This document shows positions 32,732 to 44,788 of a stretch of DNA of 64,000 nucleotides, piece after piece. This stretch comes from Kondoa malvinella (lineage: Eukaryota > Basidiomycota > Agaricostilbomycetes > Agaricostilbales > Kondoaceae), in NCBI GenBank assembly GCA_039545315.1, contig BCIM01000017.1, positions 1 to 64,000 on the forward strand. The letters are read 5' to 3'. Positions within the stretch are counted from its first letter, which is position 1. Each line of letters begins with the position of its first letter. The notes beneath the pieces are model-generated. The model saw only the letters and a list, made by a program, of their open reading frames with translations. It did no database searches and had not been told where the DNA came from. Position numbers and translations under genes: made by a program.

Positions 32732-35700
32732 TTACAAGTACAGCGAGTTGGTAAAGATGATATCTCGCTGTTTCTCCAAGTCAGCCAGATCATACTGTGA
32801 GTGCCTTTATTCGTACCTTGATCAAATTCTGACAAGCTTCCATCTTTTGATACAGTGCGCCATCACCAATCACTCGCGCAGCATCTCGAACTTCACGGCA
32901 CGTATCATCTAGTCTAGTGATAGCTCGCACAATCGTTCCTTCTTGTACATCTGTTAGGTCGGTAATTTGTGCAAAGGCCTGTATAAAGTGATCAGTATTG
33001 GGCCAAGTACATGAAAGATAGCTGTACCATTCCACGAGCCCATTCGTACGCTACTTCGACTAGACCAATGCGAAGGTGACTGTTCGGTTCTTCGCCTAGC
33101 ATGTCGGCCCGCTTCTCGGTCTGGATGCGAGAGATCCGCTCGGCAATGTTCTTCATCACGTCCAAACCCTTGGTAACTGATGTCAGCAATTAGCAGGACC
33201 AATTATCATCCGCTCACTTGTTGTAGTTTAGCTGTCAAGAACGGAGTTGCATCGCTCTTCTCTTGGAAGACGAGCGCTGAAAGCATGCCAACCACCTCTT
33301 CAGGCTCGTAACGAGACAAAACATTCTCGAGAATGAGCTCCGTCAAGATGAGAGCGTTGACCGAATTGATCTAATGGCAGGTCAGGATGTATTACATGCA
33401 CAAGAGCAGAACTTACCTCGCAAGCCACACGTCCCTTCAGTAAGACAGTACAATTTTCGTCAATGAATTGAAGCTCTTGCAAGACTGCTATTCGCTGTTC
33501 ATAGTCTGGCAACAACTCCAAATTTTGGTCGGAGAGCGAAAGTCGAAGACTGCAAGAACAGCTGAGCCAAGACTGGTATGCCTTTGATCTCACGCACTTT
33601 GCTAGCTTTGTGTGTAACAGGTCTTCCGCATGCACAGCTTGATACTGTAGAGCCATATGAGCGATTAATCCAATGCATAAAGATTCCACTAACCACATCG
33701 AAGAACTCATCGTCTAGGTCAAGCGCGAGTTGGTTCTGCTCTTCTAGCAGCTTGTTTCGAGCATTGATGGACTCTCTGAACTCGATACTCTTGATCTTTG
33801 ACCAATCCGCTTCGGCATCGAGGTAATTTGGTGTATCCAGCCGCGGAAGTACAATTTGTATGTCGGTCAGCGCTTGATCGAGATAGTCGCGTTTGCGCTG
33901 ATCGAGTATAGCTACAACATCCACCTGTTCAACTCTTGTCAGTAAGGTCTTCAAGACGTACCGCTGTACCTACTCGAATAGAGTGCTTCGTTACCATTGC
34001 AAAGCTTGTGACGGGCACAACAGAGACCTCGTATGACAGGACATCGCCTTTCTCTGCGAGCCTTGCCGGATATAGTGGCGAATGAGCGTCTATTGTTGTG
34101 TCTGCAACATCATCAGCGACTGGCCTGTCGAAATTCCGAAGTCTCACCTTTAGATCCCGATCGAACTTCAGGCGATACAAAAGCGACCACGATAAAAGCT
34201 TTGGTCGTGTCAAGCAGGCCGTTAGCATTTGCTTTAGCGTTTGCGGCGAGATACATTGGAGCAGGACGCAATATAACGGCAGCGCTGCCGGGAAAATGCT
34301 AGATACGGCTGTGAGACGACATAGAGGGCTGCCTTAGGAACACATACCTGATCACGAAGAATTACGACTCTGCCAGCCGTGAAGAGCTTGCTTGTTGAAC
34401 CATGCAGCATCGCTGCGTCTGTTACTTGCTGATTCAGGGCTACCATGCGACTAGACAGCTTGTAGTACTGGCGAATGTCCCGAATTCGAGGTGAATCATC
34501 CAGACTAGGCATACTTGAGAGTTCCTTCTCGCCTTCGGTTACTTTCTTTTGCTGGTCAGGTGCTAAGCGCTGCGTGGCATTTTCGGAAAAGCTGCGTTTG
34601 ATCATGTCTTCTATCTTCAAAGCTTCGACTCGCAGCAAGTTGAGAATCATGTTGTAGGTCAGTCGGAACTGAGAATTGAGCTTGGTAGGCGATCCTAACA
34701 TCATTTTGTGCAGTACAGCAGACTTGCGTAGAATGTGAACGAGAAGTCAGACTACAGTTGTGAAAGCATACCTCAGGGACTTCTCCGTCGCAGACCACAA
34801 GTACAACACCAGTTGCATCGAGGCCTCTTCTTCCCGCTCGACCAGACATCTGGGTATATTCACCAGCAAGCAACTCTCTGAAAGTATGTCCGTCGTGTTT
34901 ACGAATCCCAGAGAATACGACACATCTGGCTGGCATATTGACACCCTAATCACAGATCAGCATTATCAACCAGTGCCAGCTGATGACATACCATGGCAAA
35001 GGTTTCCGTAGCAAATAGAACCTTGACGAGACCGCGAGCAAACAAAATCTCTACTACTTCTTTCACGATAGGCAGCAGACCACCGTGATGGACGCCAATA
35101 CCTCTGCTTAGGAGCCCTCGCATGTGAGCTATTTGAGGAAGATTTTTGTCAGACCCTGTTCAGCTACGTAAGCCAAAGTCAGCTCAATGCGTAACAAAGG
35201 ACGCACCTTTCAGTCGCGTCAAACTTCGTTCAATGACAATGTGCACTTCACTCTTCTCTGAAGACGTGCACAGATCGGTATTAGGCATACTTGCAGCGTT
35301 CTCTTCACAGCGCTTCTTCGAGAAGGTGAACACCACAACAGGCAGCAGTTCCTTCTTGCGCAGCAAACCGATGAGGTGAACCCAAAGATTGCGATCTTGT
35401 TGCCCTCCGCTTCTTCCTGCTCCACCACCGCCTCGACCTCTCGCAGCTGATGCTCCTCTTTGTGGAGGACCGCCTCGAGAAGAGCCTCTGCCCACGCCAG
35501 AACCTCTGGCAGACACAGCACCCCGAGAAGGGAATGCTTGTCCGTTGGCTTCTCGTTCTTTATCTTGCTTTCTACGAAGTGCTTCATTGGCTGCCTTGAG
35601 TCTAATGGGAATGCGTCAGATGCGGACTTTGACACCACGAGAGATTCGACTTACCCAGAGTCCATAAAATCGCCGGACTTGCTAATGACTTGATGCATTT

Positions 35701-37600
35701 CTTTACCGGCATATAAAAAGTGTTCGAGAGGTACAGGCCGCTTTGCTGTTGAAATGACGTATACATCACGCTGTTTCGTCCGCCTGGTAACGCATCAAAG
35801 GTCAAACTTCGACAGGTGATTGGCTGCTCACCCAACCCAATCGGCAAACTCCTTGGTATTTGGAACGGTAGCTGAAAGTAAAATGATGCCGACGTGTTCG
35901 GGCAGCATAATGATGACTTCTTCCCAAACGACACCGCGCTGTTCAACTGTAAAACCGTTGCACAAATGATCAATAAGAACATACCTCAAGGTCGTTGACG
36001 TAGTGGACCTCATCGAAGATGACCCATTCAATGTCTCGTATCAAATCAGCACCCTTGTACAGCATGCTTCTAAGAATCTCGGTCTTCATCAAAGTTAGTT
36101 CAGTAACTCCATGAATTAGCACAGATAACGGACAGTCATGATCAAACATCCCGCTTCTGGATTGATTTGTACATCTCCAGTCAGAATACCAACATTATCT
36201 TGCCCAAAGACCTCCTTGAAGTCGCGAAACTTTTGGTTTGACAGAGCTTTGATGGGAGAAGTATAGATGGCTCTTGTCATATGCTTGAGGGATAGTGCAA
36301 TTGCATACTCGGCGACGACTGTCTTTCCTGCAGACGTGTGCGCTGCGACAAAAACGCTATCACCTTGCTCCATGTGGTAGACTGCTTCTTTCTGAAATGT
36401 ATCCAGCTCGAAGGGGTACTAAAGCGGATGATTAGTCCAGCTGATATGATGCAGCACTTTCTGACCTCTTTGGCCATATCTGGTACCAATTCACGAAAGT
36501 TGATGAGCTCTTTGTTGACATCGACTACATGAGCCCAGTCCCGTTTCGCTACGACAGGACGACGCTTCGTTGCTTTATGGGCTTCAGCCACAGATGGTCG
36601 CTAACGCAATGACTCAGATGCAGATCTAATGGAAGAAAGAAGCGCTTACATCTTTCGGCAACAAGTCTGCAACCTCTTGGTCGAGCTCCGGCCCACTTTG
36701 TTCAGTCGGATCGGCTTTGCCCTTAATGAAATTTCAGTACAAAGTGTAGCATATTGTGTGCAGCGAACATTAGCAAAGTGGCTTGATATCATCGGCCTGT
36801 ACACTGGTGTGACTGAAGGGGCCGGTTTGTCAGAATCCAGGTAGCCGTCTGGACATGTGTTGAATCATCAAAGTTGACTTTTCTAAGCAATACAAAAGCT
36901 TACCCTGATCATCGCTAAAGTCGAGACCTCGCTCAAAGCCAGGAGGAATGGTTTGGATGCCACCTGAAGTCAACTCGAAGCCCTTTTCCATCTTTTCGAC
37001 TATATCTGCCGCTTCTTTGATACCAAGAGATTCAGGAGCAGCCAGTCCGCCTGGAGCAAAGGGGAAATAGCCAGACTTGCCGCGGATAAAGGTCGAGTGA
37101 TTTGCCGGAGCTCTTTGCATCGATGTCGAACTCTTTGAATCAGCTGCTCTGTTGGTGATCCGCGAGACCTGCGACATCTGAGCACTTGTATTGACTGGCC
37201 TGACGAAATGACGACACACCTCTTTGTAGCCAGTAACATGACCGTCCAAGCCAGCGGTTTGGAATTCAAGTGTAGTGAAAGGAACAGAAGTCTCTAGATG
37301 TAGCAATTCTCTTATATCTAGCTGATTGCGCCAACATCTGAGCAGATCGCGGATGACACAAAAACATAAGGCATTGTCACTTCAACAGCGACACGAGAGC
37401 AAGTACATTTGAAAGTCTGGCAGCCAATGGGCAGGCAAGACAGGCTTTGGCTTGAGGAACCGGTCTTCTAAATCTCTTCTGATGGCTTCCTTGTCGATTT
37501 CCCCGTCAAAGCCCAATTTCTTCAATATATCGCTCTTTTGCTCCATTGTGATCGGCTGGCCACTATTCAGCAGTGCATCTACTTCGTCTGCCAGATCCAT
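32732..37600 (-). CDS. SKI2: SKI2-type DExH RNA helicase of the Ski complex
   Basis: Cytosolic 3'-5' RNA helicase that feeds mRNA to the exosome; in yeast it also restrains dsRNA viruses. The start [20 protein letters not shown] leads to [18 protein letters not shown], the Ski2 N-terminal signature. Helicase motifs in order (minus strand): [20 protein letters not shown] (motif I, about 36305-36360), [15 protein letters not shown] (Ia), [33 protein letters not shown] (DEVH, about 35988-36036), [19 protein letters not shown] (III), then [33 protein letters not shown] (VI) and the winged-helix/arch insertion (about 33400-34700). The C-terminal helical bundle reads [59 protein letters not shown], stop 32732-32734. 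It includes an Arg/Gly-rich stretch (about 35380-35515: [13 protein letters not shown]...RGRGGGG). At least 15 introns. Confidence 0.95.
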
Positions 37601-37771
37601 GCGGGTATACTTTGCTTTGGCTTTGGTATACGAGGACTCGTCTTCAGCGGATGACCTGTCACTGGCCGAGCGAAATATAAATCGTCATGTCCTATATACA
37701 CATGCACTATACAGTTATCCTACACCATTATCGATCGACCCGAAACGCAACGATCATGCTTTTTGACAGCA

Positions 37772-38090
37772 TCAAGCTTTGCTCTCCGCCGTCTTGCGCT
37801 TTTGCTCTGCCTTTGCTGCCTTCATTCTTTTGCACTCTGGCTTGTGCATATCCCACTGCATGTCCTCATATCAGCATGGGCAATTCCCAAGTGATAGAAA
37901 GACGTACGACGTCTCTCTGGCATTCGTTGGAACACAGCTTAATCTTGAACAATCACAAGCATGAATACTTCCGAGGCTTCCGCATGCGAGAACAACGTAC
38001 CGCCTCACAGCCGGAGCACGTCTTTAACGGCACATCGGTTTTGAAGCACTTCGGGTTGTAGCACTTGCGAAACTTGGAAAAACCTGCCAT
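37772..38090 (-). CDS. Small MYND zinc-finger protein
   Basis: Three exons join to a protein of about 70 residues that is almost nothing but a MYND finger: MAGFSKFRKCYNPKCFKTDV, PLKTCSGCEA, IKLCSNECQRDV, WDMHKPECKRMKAAKAEQKR and a basic end KTAESKA. The zinc ligands follow the MYND pattern: C-x(3)-C, C-x2-C, C-x3-C, H-x3-C. MYND domains bind proline-rich peptides and recruit partners. There is no SET, ankyrin or other attached domain. Introns start near 38000 and 37910. The stop is at 37772-37774. The frame also extends upstream to an ATG at 38180 (with WRCASPDCYVAACKIRK), so a longer first exon is possible. It lies in the same direction as SKI2, 172 bp upstream of it. Confidence 0.68.
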
Positions 38091-38261
38091 GCGAGTTTTC
38101 CGGATCTTGCAAGCCGCGACATAGCAGTCTGGAGAAGCACAGCGCCAATCTATATTCCACGTCGAACCAGTCTGTAGCACAAGGCTTATCTATACCTACA
38201 CATCGTAATGATCGCCTTTGCGCTCAATCCTGGCATTCATGCCAGTATATTTGCTTCGATC

Positions 38262-38722
38262 TCAGACTTGAAGTCTTGTCGGTCCGGAGCTTTGCAGATC
38301 ATGCAGCTGTAGCTTAGTCGGTCGGAATAGGTCCGAGTGACTTCCTGCGAATAAGTGAGCAGCTACCTCCCGCGCGCCGCTCCCGGACTGACATTCAATA
38401 TATGTTGGACCAAGTGACCATTCAGAGACGCGTCCAAGACATCTGTAGTGATATCGACAACTCGCTTCCTCTCTTTTCCGTTCTCCTTGATGCTCAGAAT
38501 CATAGGCAGAGGCAGATGCAAGACTTTGGTGTGAATGCCATCGCCTTCCGAGTCTCCATGCCGGACGATCAATTCCACCTCGAGCAGATTTGGATCTGTC
38601 AGAGGAAATCCTTTGCACTTCATCGTCTCTCGCAACATGCCGAGGGGAGCGCCGTCCTTCAACATGTGGACGAGAGCACGCTGTAATCCGGGTGATGGCG
38701 TTGCGCAGAAAGCGTTGTCCAT
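38262..38722 (-). CDS. Uncharacterised small protein
   Basis: The open frame starts MDNAFCATPSPGLQRALVHM in a good AAAATGG context and runs LRETMKCKGFPLTDPNLLEV, ELIVRHGDSEGDGIHTKVLH, LPLPMILSIKENGKERKRVV. With an intron of about 82 nt (near 38411-38330) it ends GSHSDLFRPTKLQLHDLQSS with stop 38262-38264; without it the frame ends GAARGR at 38363. It has no signal peptide or membrane span, and mixed beta/helix character. I do not recognise a family. A plus-strand open frame across the same bases looks like a shadow. Confidence 0.45.
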
Positions 38723-38806
38723 TTTGCTGGTTGCAGGAAAGAAGCGCTTTGGCGACGCGCTTTGTTTTGTGTTCAGAGATTGGCTTCCGAAACGCGTGAG
38801 TTTTTG

Positions 38807-39064
38807 CTATGAGCTGGCTAGTTGAATCTCTTTGGGGCCTGTTGTAATAGATGCGGCTTTCTTGATGATACGGTTACCGAATAGCACCAACCCAGCAACA
38901 AAGATGATCCGCTCAATGATTGCTGCTTGAGAAGGCAGCGGAAGTTCGTTTGGAGATCCCTACGACCAGATCACAAAGGCAGAATTCATCTGAATACTGG
39001 AGCAGCTTGAGAGTGAATGCATTAGACGATATCGTCGCATTGGGCCAACGTCTGGCTTGCCCAT
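38807..39064 (-). CDS. Putative single-span membrane microprotein
   Basis: A 50-codon exon reads GSPNELPLPSQAAIIERIIF, VAGLVLFGNRIIKKAASITT and ends IQLASS (stop 38807-38809). It has one hydrophobic helix of about 18 residues flanked by a Pro-rich outer side and a Lys/Arg-rich inner side, as in small mitochondrial or ER single-pass proteins. An in-frame TAG precedes the exon and can be an AG acceptor, so a first exon is needed. The candidate is MGKPD (ATG 39064) or MRRYR (ATG 39040), but no clean join was found. The start would be 18-42 bp from the BST1 start on the other strand. Confidence 0.35.
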
Positions 39065-39082
39065 GCTCGACCAAGACGGCAG

Positions 39083-42000
39083 ATGCTCAGACATGATACC
39101 TCTCTGCTGCAAATAATAGCGTTGGTATACCTCCTGCTATGCAATACCCAGGCAGTCATGGCTGCTGTCACTCAAGCCATTGATGGAGGCTGTCGAATGG
39201 CTTACATGTCACCGCTGTACTTTCACCTCGAAGGAGTGCCTAGCAGACTGTCAAAGAAATACTCCTTGCATCTGTATCGAGAAGCTGGCTGGGATCTTAA
39301 CCTATCGAACGGAGTGACTTGATTTTCCGTCCATGTTGCTACCTTCGACTCATTGAAATGCTTGCAAGGTCCATGGCGTGCCTGTTTTGTTCATCCCGGG
39401 CAATGCTGGATCGTACAAGCAAGTTCGCTCTATCGCCGCTGCTGCAGCGCGGTATTTCTATGCCTCACCTGGAAATCCTCGTACCGAGCTATGGAACGAA
39501 AACATGCGCAATCTAGACTTCTTTGCTTGTTAGTCATACTTGCAAATACAAGATCTAAAGGTGACATGTGTCGCAGTGGACTTTAATGAAGACTTCTCTG
39601 CTTTTCATGGCGAAACGCTGTTTGAGCAAGCCGAATATGCGACTGATGCCATTGCGCATATCCTATCACTATACAAGCAATCTGGACCATCTCATATTCA
39701 TGGTCCCTTACTTCTCAAACCTACCTCGGTCATCATTCTGGCTCACAGCATGGGCGGAATCGTAGCAAGACATCTATTCCTCAACCCCCAATACCGACAA
39801 AGCAGCATCAATACCATCATCACTCTCAGTACACCGCATGTATACCCACCTGCACCAGTCGACTCTTCCATCGAGCGTTTCTATACCCTCACAAACGATT
39901 ACTGGACATCTTATCGGGACAATTCTACATCGAGTCACCCTCTAGCACATGTCACTCTTATTTCTATATCCGGGGGAACAGCAGATTTACAAATCACATC
40001 AGATGCAACTATCGTAGAATCGCTCGTACCACCCCAAAACGGTTTCACCCTATTCACTACTTCCATACCAGACCTGTATTCGCCTGTTGAACATGTTGTT
40101 ATGGTTTGGTGTGATCAGCTACGACATAGGATAGCTAGCATGTTGGTTCATATGGTCGACGTTAGACAAAGTCACCAGACGAAATCGGTTGAAGATAGAC
40201 TCGCTATAGCTCGGAAACATCTGCTTGGCGAACAACCTATCTCTGTACAAAATTCGGTTGATTCTGGCTTTCAGTCTCGGATCAACTTTACACCTGCAGT
40301 GCGATCAACTATTCAATTCATTACTTCCTTGCCGCATGTCGTTGTCCAAGCCTGTCAAGGAGAAGAGTGCGAGTACCAAAGAATCACAGACCTTGTGGTC
40401 CTACCAGCTTCGCATCCAGACCGCATAACTAGTAACCAAGATCCTCCAATGTATTTTGGCGAGATCTCTACAACCGATTTTGGGCCAGCTACTTCTATCT
40501 CGCTGGGCTTTAGGGAAGGGGACCAAGGGTTTCTCGTAGCTAGAGAGAAGTCAAAACGTGTGGAGCTTCAATCGGATATTTCGCTACTCTGTACGGATGG
40601 CTTCATACATGTTTTTATTGCGAGCTGAACTATTTTCACAGCCGTCATTCTACCTGGTGCTGAAGGAATCATACCATCAGGGAGTATGAAGTCTGAGCTG
40701 CTCTTGCCCGATCTTGATTCGGCATTGATTGTCTATCGCTTCGAATTGGTCCATGAGCATTTGCAGACCTGCCGATGTAAGTGAAAACCATCTTCCTTTA
40801 GCATAGAGCTGATGTCACTCGTCTTCAGCTGCTTTTACTCCGCTACTACAAGTCAGGTCAGAAGCGCATGCCGAATCGCACTACTTTCCCAACATACACT
40901 CCGCACATATCCATTTACACGGCAAAGCCCCTTTCCTTCCGCCCACAAACTCTCGAACAATGCGCCTAGCACTATACCGCGATCCGGCTTGTGCGCCCCC
41001 TGCAACTTATCGTTTACGCATTGCTTGGAGAGAGACTCTTTGGACTACTTTGATGCACTATCGACTTGTTCTGGTTGCTTGGCCGGCTGCTGTTGCTTTA
41101 CTGGTACTAAGGGAACAGAGCAGAATGTGTATGCGCACCGGTGAGTATCTGAATCACTTTGTTACCCTCAGTCTTAGTTCCCGCAGGAACGATGCCAACT
41201 TTCTTCGCTTCGTTATCAGTCTTCACTCGGCAACAACTACCCTACTGGTGTGTCGTAACATACATCATAGCTCTTTTGCAAGGTTTCGCCCTTCAAGTTT
41301 TTCCTAGAGCTACATGGCTTCGCAATTCGCTCCTGGGCAATGATCGACCAATCTTTGCGTTGCTTGTACCGCTGTTCCTCGTTCTAGCTACTCTTGTAGT
41401 CGCTATACTCGCAGCTGGCACTACTGCCCTGCTACAGATTTTACAAGGGTGCTGGGTAGTCCTGGGTCGCTTTGTGCCGATTGCTACTTCGTGGGTCTAC
41501 CTTTCCCGCTCCGCGAAGTCATACTCAAAACGTCCTCAGGCTACTCAATTCCCAAGATGCACCATCGTCGACACGTCGGCTCGCGTCTGTGATCGGCCTG
41601 TTACTGCTCGTCGTTTTCTTTGCGCCATACCAATTCGCCTTTCTCGTTCTCACCTTGCTTTGCTTGTTGGTCACTCAACCAAGTAACCCATATCACTTTA
41701 CGATCCTTCTACTCTGGCTTCTTGCCGTACCGATCAAAGGACCAATCTTGATGGTATGGATACGAAACTTGGGAGCTGGTTGGTGGGCTCCTTTCTCGTC
41801 CGATCACAACATTTTCCCTTTCCTTGGCTTCTTGCTTTGGTATGAAGCGGCGCATACAAGTCACCAGGGTGGACAGCAATTGCCAATTCAGCATGAGCAG
41901 TGTGTGAATCTTGTATTTCTCCTGCAGTATACCTGATTTTGCTTTCCAGCTCTCGCGCAGGTCAACTGCTGCTGTATGGGATGGCAGCAATAGCAGGTTG

Positions 42001-42100
42001 GACGCTGTTATATGGTCTGAGGTTTGCCTACCACACACCAGCCTTGGTCAATGTGCTGCTGTTGTGTCTGGCGGGTTTGCATTGGCTAGGAGCACGATAG
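39083..42100 (+). CDS. BST1: GPI inositol-deacylase (BST1/PGAP1)
   Basis: ER membrane lipase that removes the acyl chain from inositol of GPI anchors, allowing ER exit and quality control of GPI proteins. The start [20 protein letters not shown] is a hydrophobic anchor. [15 protein letters not shown] is the conserved luminal entry motif. The alpha/beta-hydrolase core has [20 protein letters not shown] (about 39375-39440; intron near 39315-39370), [28 protein letters not shown] and [18 protein letters not shown] (Ser nucleophile in HSMGG, about 39740-39760). [14 protein letters not shown] and VWCDQLRH (His region) follow. After a beta-rich middle, the last 1 kb (41050-42100) encodes several TM helices with short introns and ends [19 protein letters not shown]. 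Full family architecture, about 900 residues. Confidence 0.9.
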
Positions 42101-42256
42101 CAGTACTACGTTGACACTCTCGCGTGGTCAGATAGGCATATCTTGACAGGCCACGCGACACCTGCCCGGACTTACCAAATTAGACACTTGACTCTCCACC
42201 ACGAGCACCGCATGACTACTTGAACACACCCTTTCTCTTTTGGACTCAGTCGAGCA

Positions 42257-43279
42257 ATGAGTCCTGTTGCTATCGCCAGTGCCAGCGCCCGGAGTCGAGC
42301 AATGCCTACTGCTCCTTACCTTATCGACAATTGTGACTTTGCCAAGTCGAGGCGGTCTTTTGATGGAATCTGGGATGATGAACTCGGTGAATGGGCATGT
42401 CAAGAGGGAGTGTGCTATGATTGCGACTGCTACGAGGAGGAATCGGATGAGTTGGAGAGTGAAGCATCAAGTTGGGGATCGACATTGTCAACCTGCTCAA
42501 GCGGTGCATCTGACGTCGACTCGCTGCCTCCGACGCTCACAAGACGGCGTTCTCTTTTCGAAGATCAAGCAGAGTTGTATGAAACCCTGCTTGACTCGTA
42601 CGACAAGACGGCTGCACCATGCTGTCCATCTTCCGAACGATTACCGCCATCGCAATCACCCAAGCTCAGGCCGCCCATTCCTCTTACCTTCACCAAGATT
42701 GATCCTTTGCTACGACCTGGCCAATCGCAAAAAGTGGATCTCGAAACCAGCTTAGAGTCAAGTCGCCAAAGTGCAGATCCAATAGCGCCTTCTCCTTCAC
42801 TTCTATCTCGATCTCTGCAGTATTTCTCCTTCAGCAACAAAAGCACAACCACACCTGAACCGCTTCGATCAATCGCAAAGCTCGATTTACCCGATCCCGC
42901 TCCTCTTCCGCCTCGTAACTGGGATGAAGAGTCAGAAGTCTACACTGTGTCTGTCATGCTACAGACCTTTAACGCGCGCTCTGCTTCGAAACCTCCGCCT
43001 ATGCGACCAGTAGCAAACAGTGCGCAATTTCGAATGCAAGCGCTCGAAGGTCAGATGGTGAAGAAGGGAAAGATTTCGGCGCCTTTGAGGCAGCGCCATT
43101 ACCGTTGGAGGAGGGTGCAAAGTGGATTGAGGAGGTCTGGAAGTTGTCTGTCTGTTGGTAATTTGGCTCAAGGTGCTCTCGAACCTCTGGTGTCCTATCC
43201 GAGACTAACATTTCTGAACAGTCATATAACCATAAGTTACAGACGCAGCAGCAGCAGCAGCAGCAAGAGGGGTGTATAG
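42257..43279 (+). CDS. Orphan disordered protein
   Basis: One uninterrupted frame of 340 codons starting MSPVAIASASARSRAMPTAP. It is mostly disordered, with an acidic Cys-containing patch (ACQEGVCYDCDCYEEESDEL), Ser/Pro-rich segments and basic clusters. The only part that looks like a conserved module is near residues 250-300: NSAQFRMQALEGQMVKKGKI, SAPLRQRHYRWRRVQSGLRR. A (CAG)6 repeat (43246-43263) encodes six serines at the C-terminus (RRSSSSSSKRGV). An intron could remove the tail after LSVG near 43158 and change the end. The absence of introns is unusual here. I recognise no family. Confidence 0.55.
   Translation: MSPVAIASASARSRAMPTAPYLIDNCDFAKSRRSFDGIWDDELGEWACQEGVCYDCDCYEEESDELESEASSWGSTLSTCSSGASDVDSLPPTLTRRRSLFEDQAELYETLLDSYDKTAAPCCPSSERLPPSQSPKLRPPIPLTFTKIDPLLRPGQSQKVDLETSLESSRQSADPIAPSPSLLSRSLQYFSFSNKSTTTPEPLRSIAKLDLPDPAPLPPRNWDEESEVYTVSVMLQTFNARSASKPPPMRPVANSAQFRMQALEGQMVKKGKISAPLRQRHYRWRRVQSGLRRSGSCLSVGNLAQGALEPLVSYPRLTFLNSHITISYRRSSSSSSKRGV
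43246..43263 (+). repeat. (CAG)6 microsatellite
   Basis: Six CAG units read as AGC (serine) in the frame of the orphan protein, 16 bp before its stop. It is a likely length-variable site. Confidence 0.8.
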
Positions 43280-43369
43280 TATGTCGTTTCAATAGATCAT
43301 TCTGGGTTTCAAGCACTTGTATTTTTGTTTCCTGCATATTTTCATTCTCGGGTTAAAATGAATCTCTAA

Positions 43370-44788
43370 CTAAGCTTTCCAAAGCTTCCCAAAGCATTCA
43401 ATCAAGTCCTGAGCCAATACTTCAGGCAACTCGCTGGCTGGGAAATGTCCGCCCTTCATACCAATCAGCTTGACTTCGAAACATAGAAGATTGAGGCTCA
43501 CCTTTTCGTGCTCCTTAAAGTATTGTATGTTGCCCATACCTTCTGCCCATGACTTTGGAGTTGGGAAGACTTCTTTTGGAAACAGAGAATAGCCAAAGGG
43601 AACAGCACCACTGTTTCCAGGTGTTGCATTCGGTCCGCCTCGCTTGAACTACATAACGACTAGGTTAGCACCGCGCTGGAGTTGTGCAAGAAGTGACTCA
43701 CTGCTCGATAGAAGTATAGCGTAGTACCAATCGTTTCGGTTAACCAATACAACCTAGCCAAGATATCAGCCAGATTCTTCTTAATCAACGAAAAGGCTCA
43801 CGAAATGTTTTCGCACATTGTATCAAGTGATGGATCCTTATCAGTCCACTCGAGGAACTTTTCACCAATCCAGGCAAACATCCCAACCGGACTGCTGGCC
43901 AAAACATGCGTAATGGTAGAAGTCCGATAACCATGCGCATCAGCATAGCTTTGACCGCTAGTTCTCCATTCTTGTCCTTTAGCAAGCAATTTCTGATCAT
44001 GCTCTGATGCGTTGGCCATGTCGAATCCTTTTGGTGGTCCGGTCATGGCCATGTTGACGTGGTATGTGATGCAATGTTCGGGATACATTTTGGCTAATTG
44101 GCGAGAGATGAAGGATCCGAGATCTCCGCCTTGTGCAGCGTCTGCAATGATAATCGGTCAGTACAGGTGCATCGGACGAGGTATGGGACGCACATTTGGA
44201 AAAGCCTAGACCAGTCATGAGCTTGTGAAAGATGGCTGTAACTTCTGGTAGCGGTTCAATGTCTCTATCCAAAGGTGGTGGAGAGCTGAAACCGAATCCG
44301 GGCAAGGAAGGAACGATAAGGTGAAATGACGGAGACTTTGACGCAGCGAGTATAGGAATGATGGAAAGGAATTCGAGAAAGCTTCCTGGCCAGCCGTGCG
44401 ACAACAGTAAAGGAATAGCTTTAGACTCTTCAGACATGATGGCCATAAAGTGGATTGAATAGATGTGGCCTTGCTCATCTGGAATAGCGACGCGGTAGTG
44501 TGGGAACCGGTTCATGCGTGCTTCAGACTTGCGCCAGTCGTATTCGTCTCTCCAGTAGGCTGTGATCAAGCATCAAATGCGTCTGCACTGCAATGGTCAG
44601 GGGCACGCACGAATAGCTTCCTGCATAAATCTGCCAGTCATACCCAAGGACCTGTCTTCTTTCCTCGTTTCGTACGATTCTCTGGGCAAAGGACTCGCCT
44701 GAATGAGCTGTTTCATTTGCTGCACTTTCGCCTCTGGTATCGAGACTTGGAATTTCTCCGGCTTAAGCGTTGCATTTGGGAAGGCCAT
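43370..44788 (-). CDS. Microsomal-type epoxide hydrolase
   Basis: Alpha/beta-hydrolase that opens epoxides to diols (EPHX1-like). The start MAFPNATLKPEKFQVSIPEA is followed by the EHN lid domain (YWRDEYDWRKSEARMNRFPH, YRVAIPDEQGHIYSIHFMAI). The core shows LLLSHGWPGSFLEFLSII (oxyanion HGWP, about 44375-44430) and PSLPGFGFSSPPPLDRDI. An exon then gives the nucleophile segment QGGDLGSFISRQLAKMYPEH (about 44085-44145). Next come GYRTSTITHVLASSPVGMFA and WTDKDPSLDTM. The last exons include the general-base region GGHFPASELPEVLAQDLIEC (the His), stop 43370-43372. About 400 residues. No signal anchor is obvious, unlike animal mEH, so it may be soluble. Confidence 0.88.

Noticed and set aside
34556..36031. 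Several separate helicase genes
   Set aside because: The pieces are consecutive exons of one SKI2 gene, in the right motif order with short introns.
38402..38825. Plus-strand frames opposite the small unknown gene
   Set aside because: Shadows; the minus frame has the better start context and composition.
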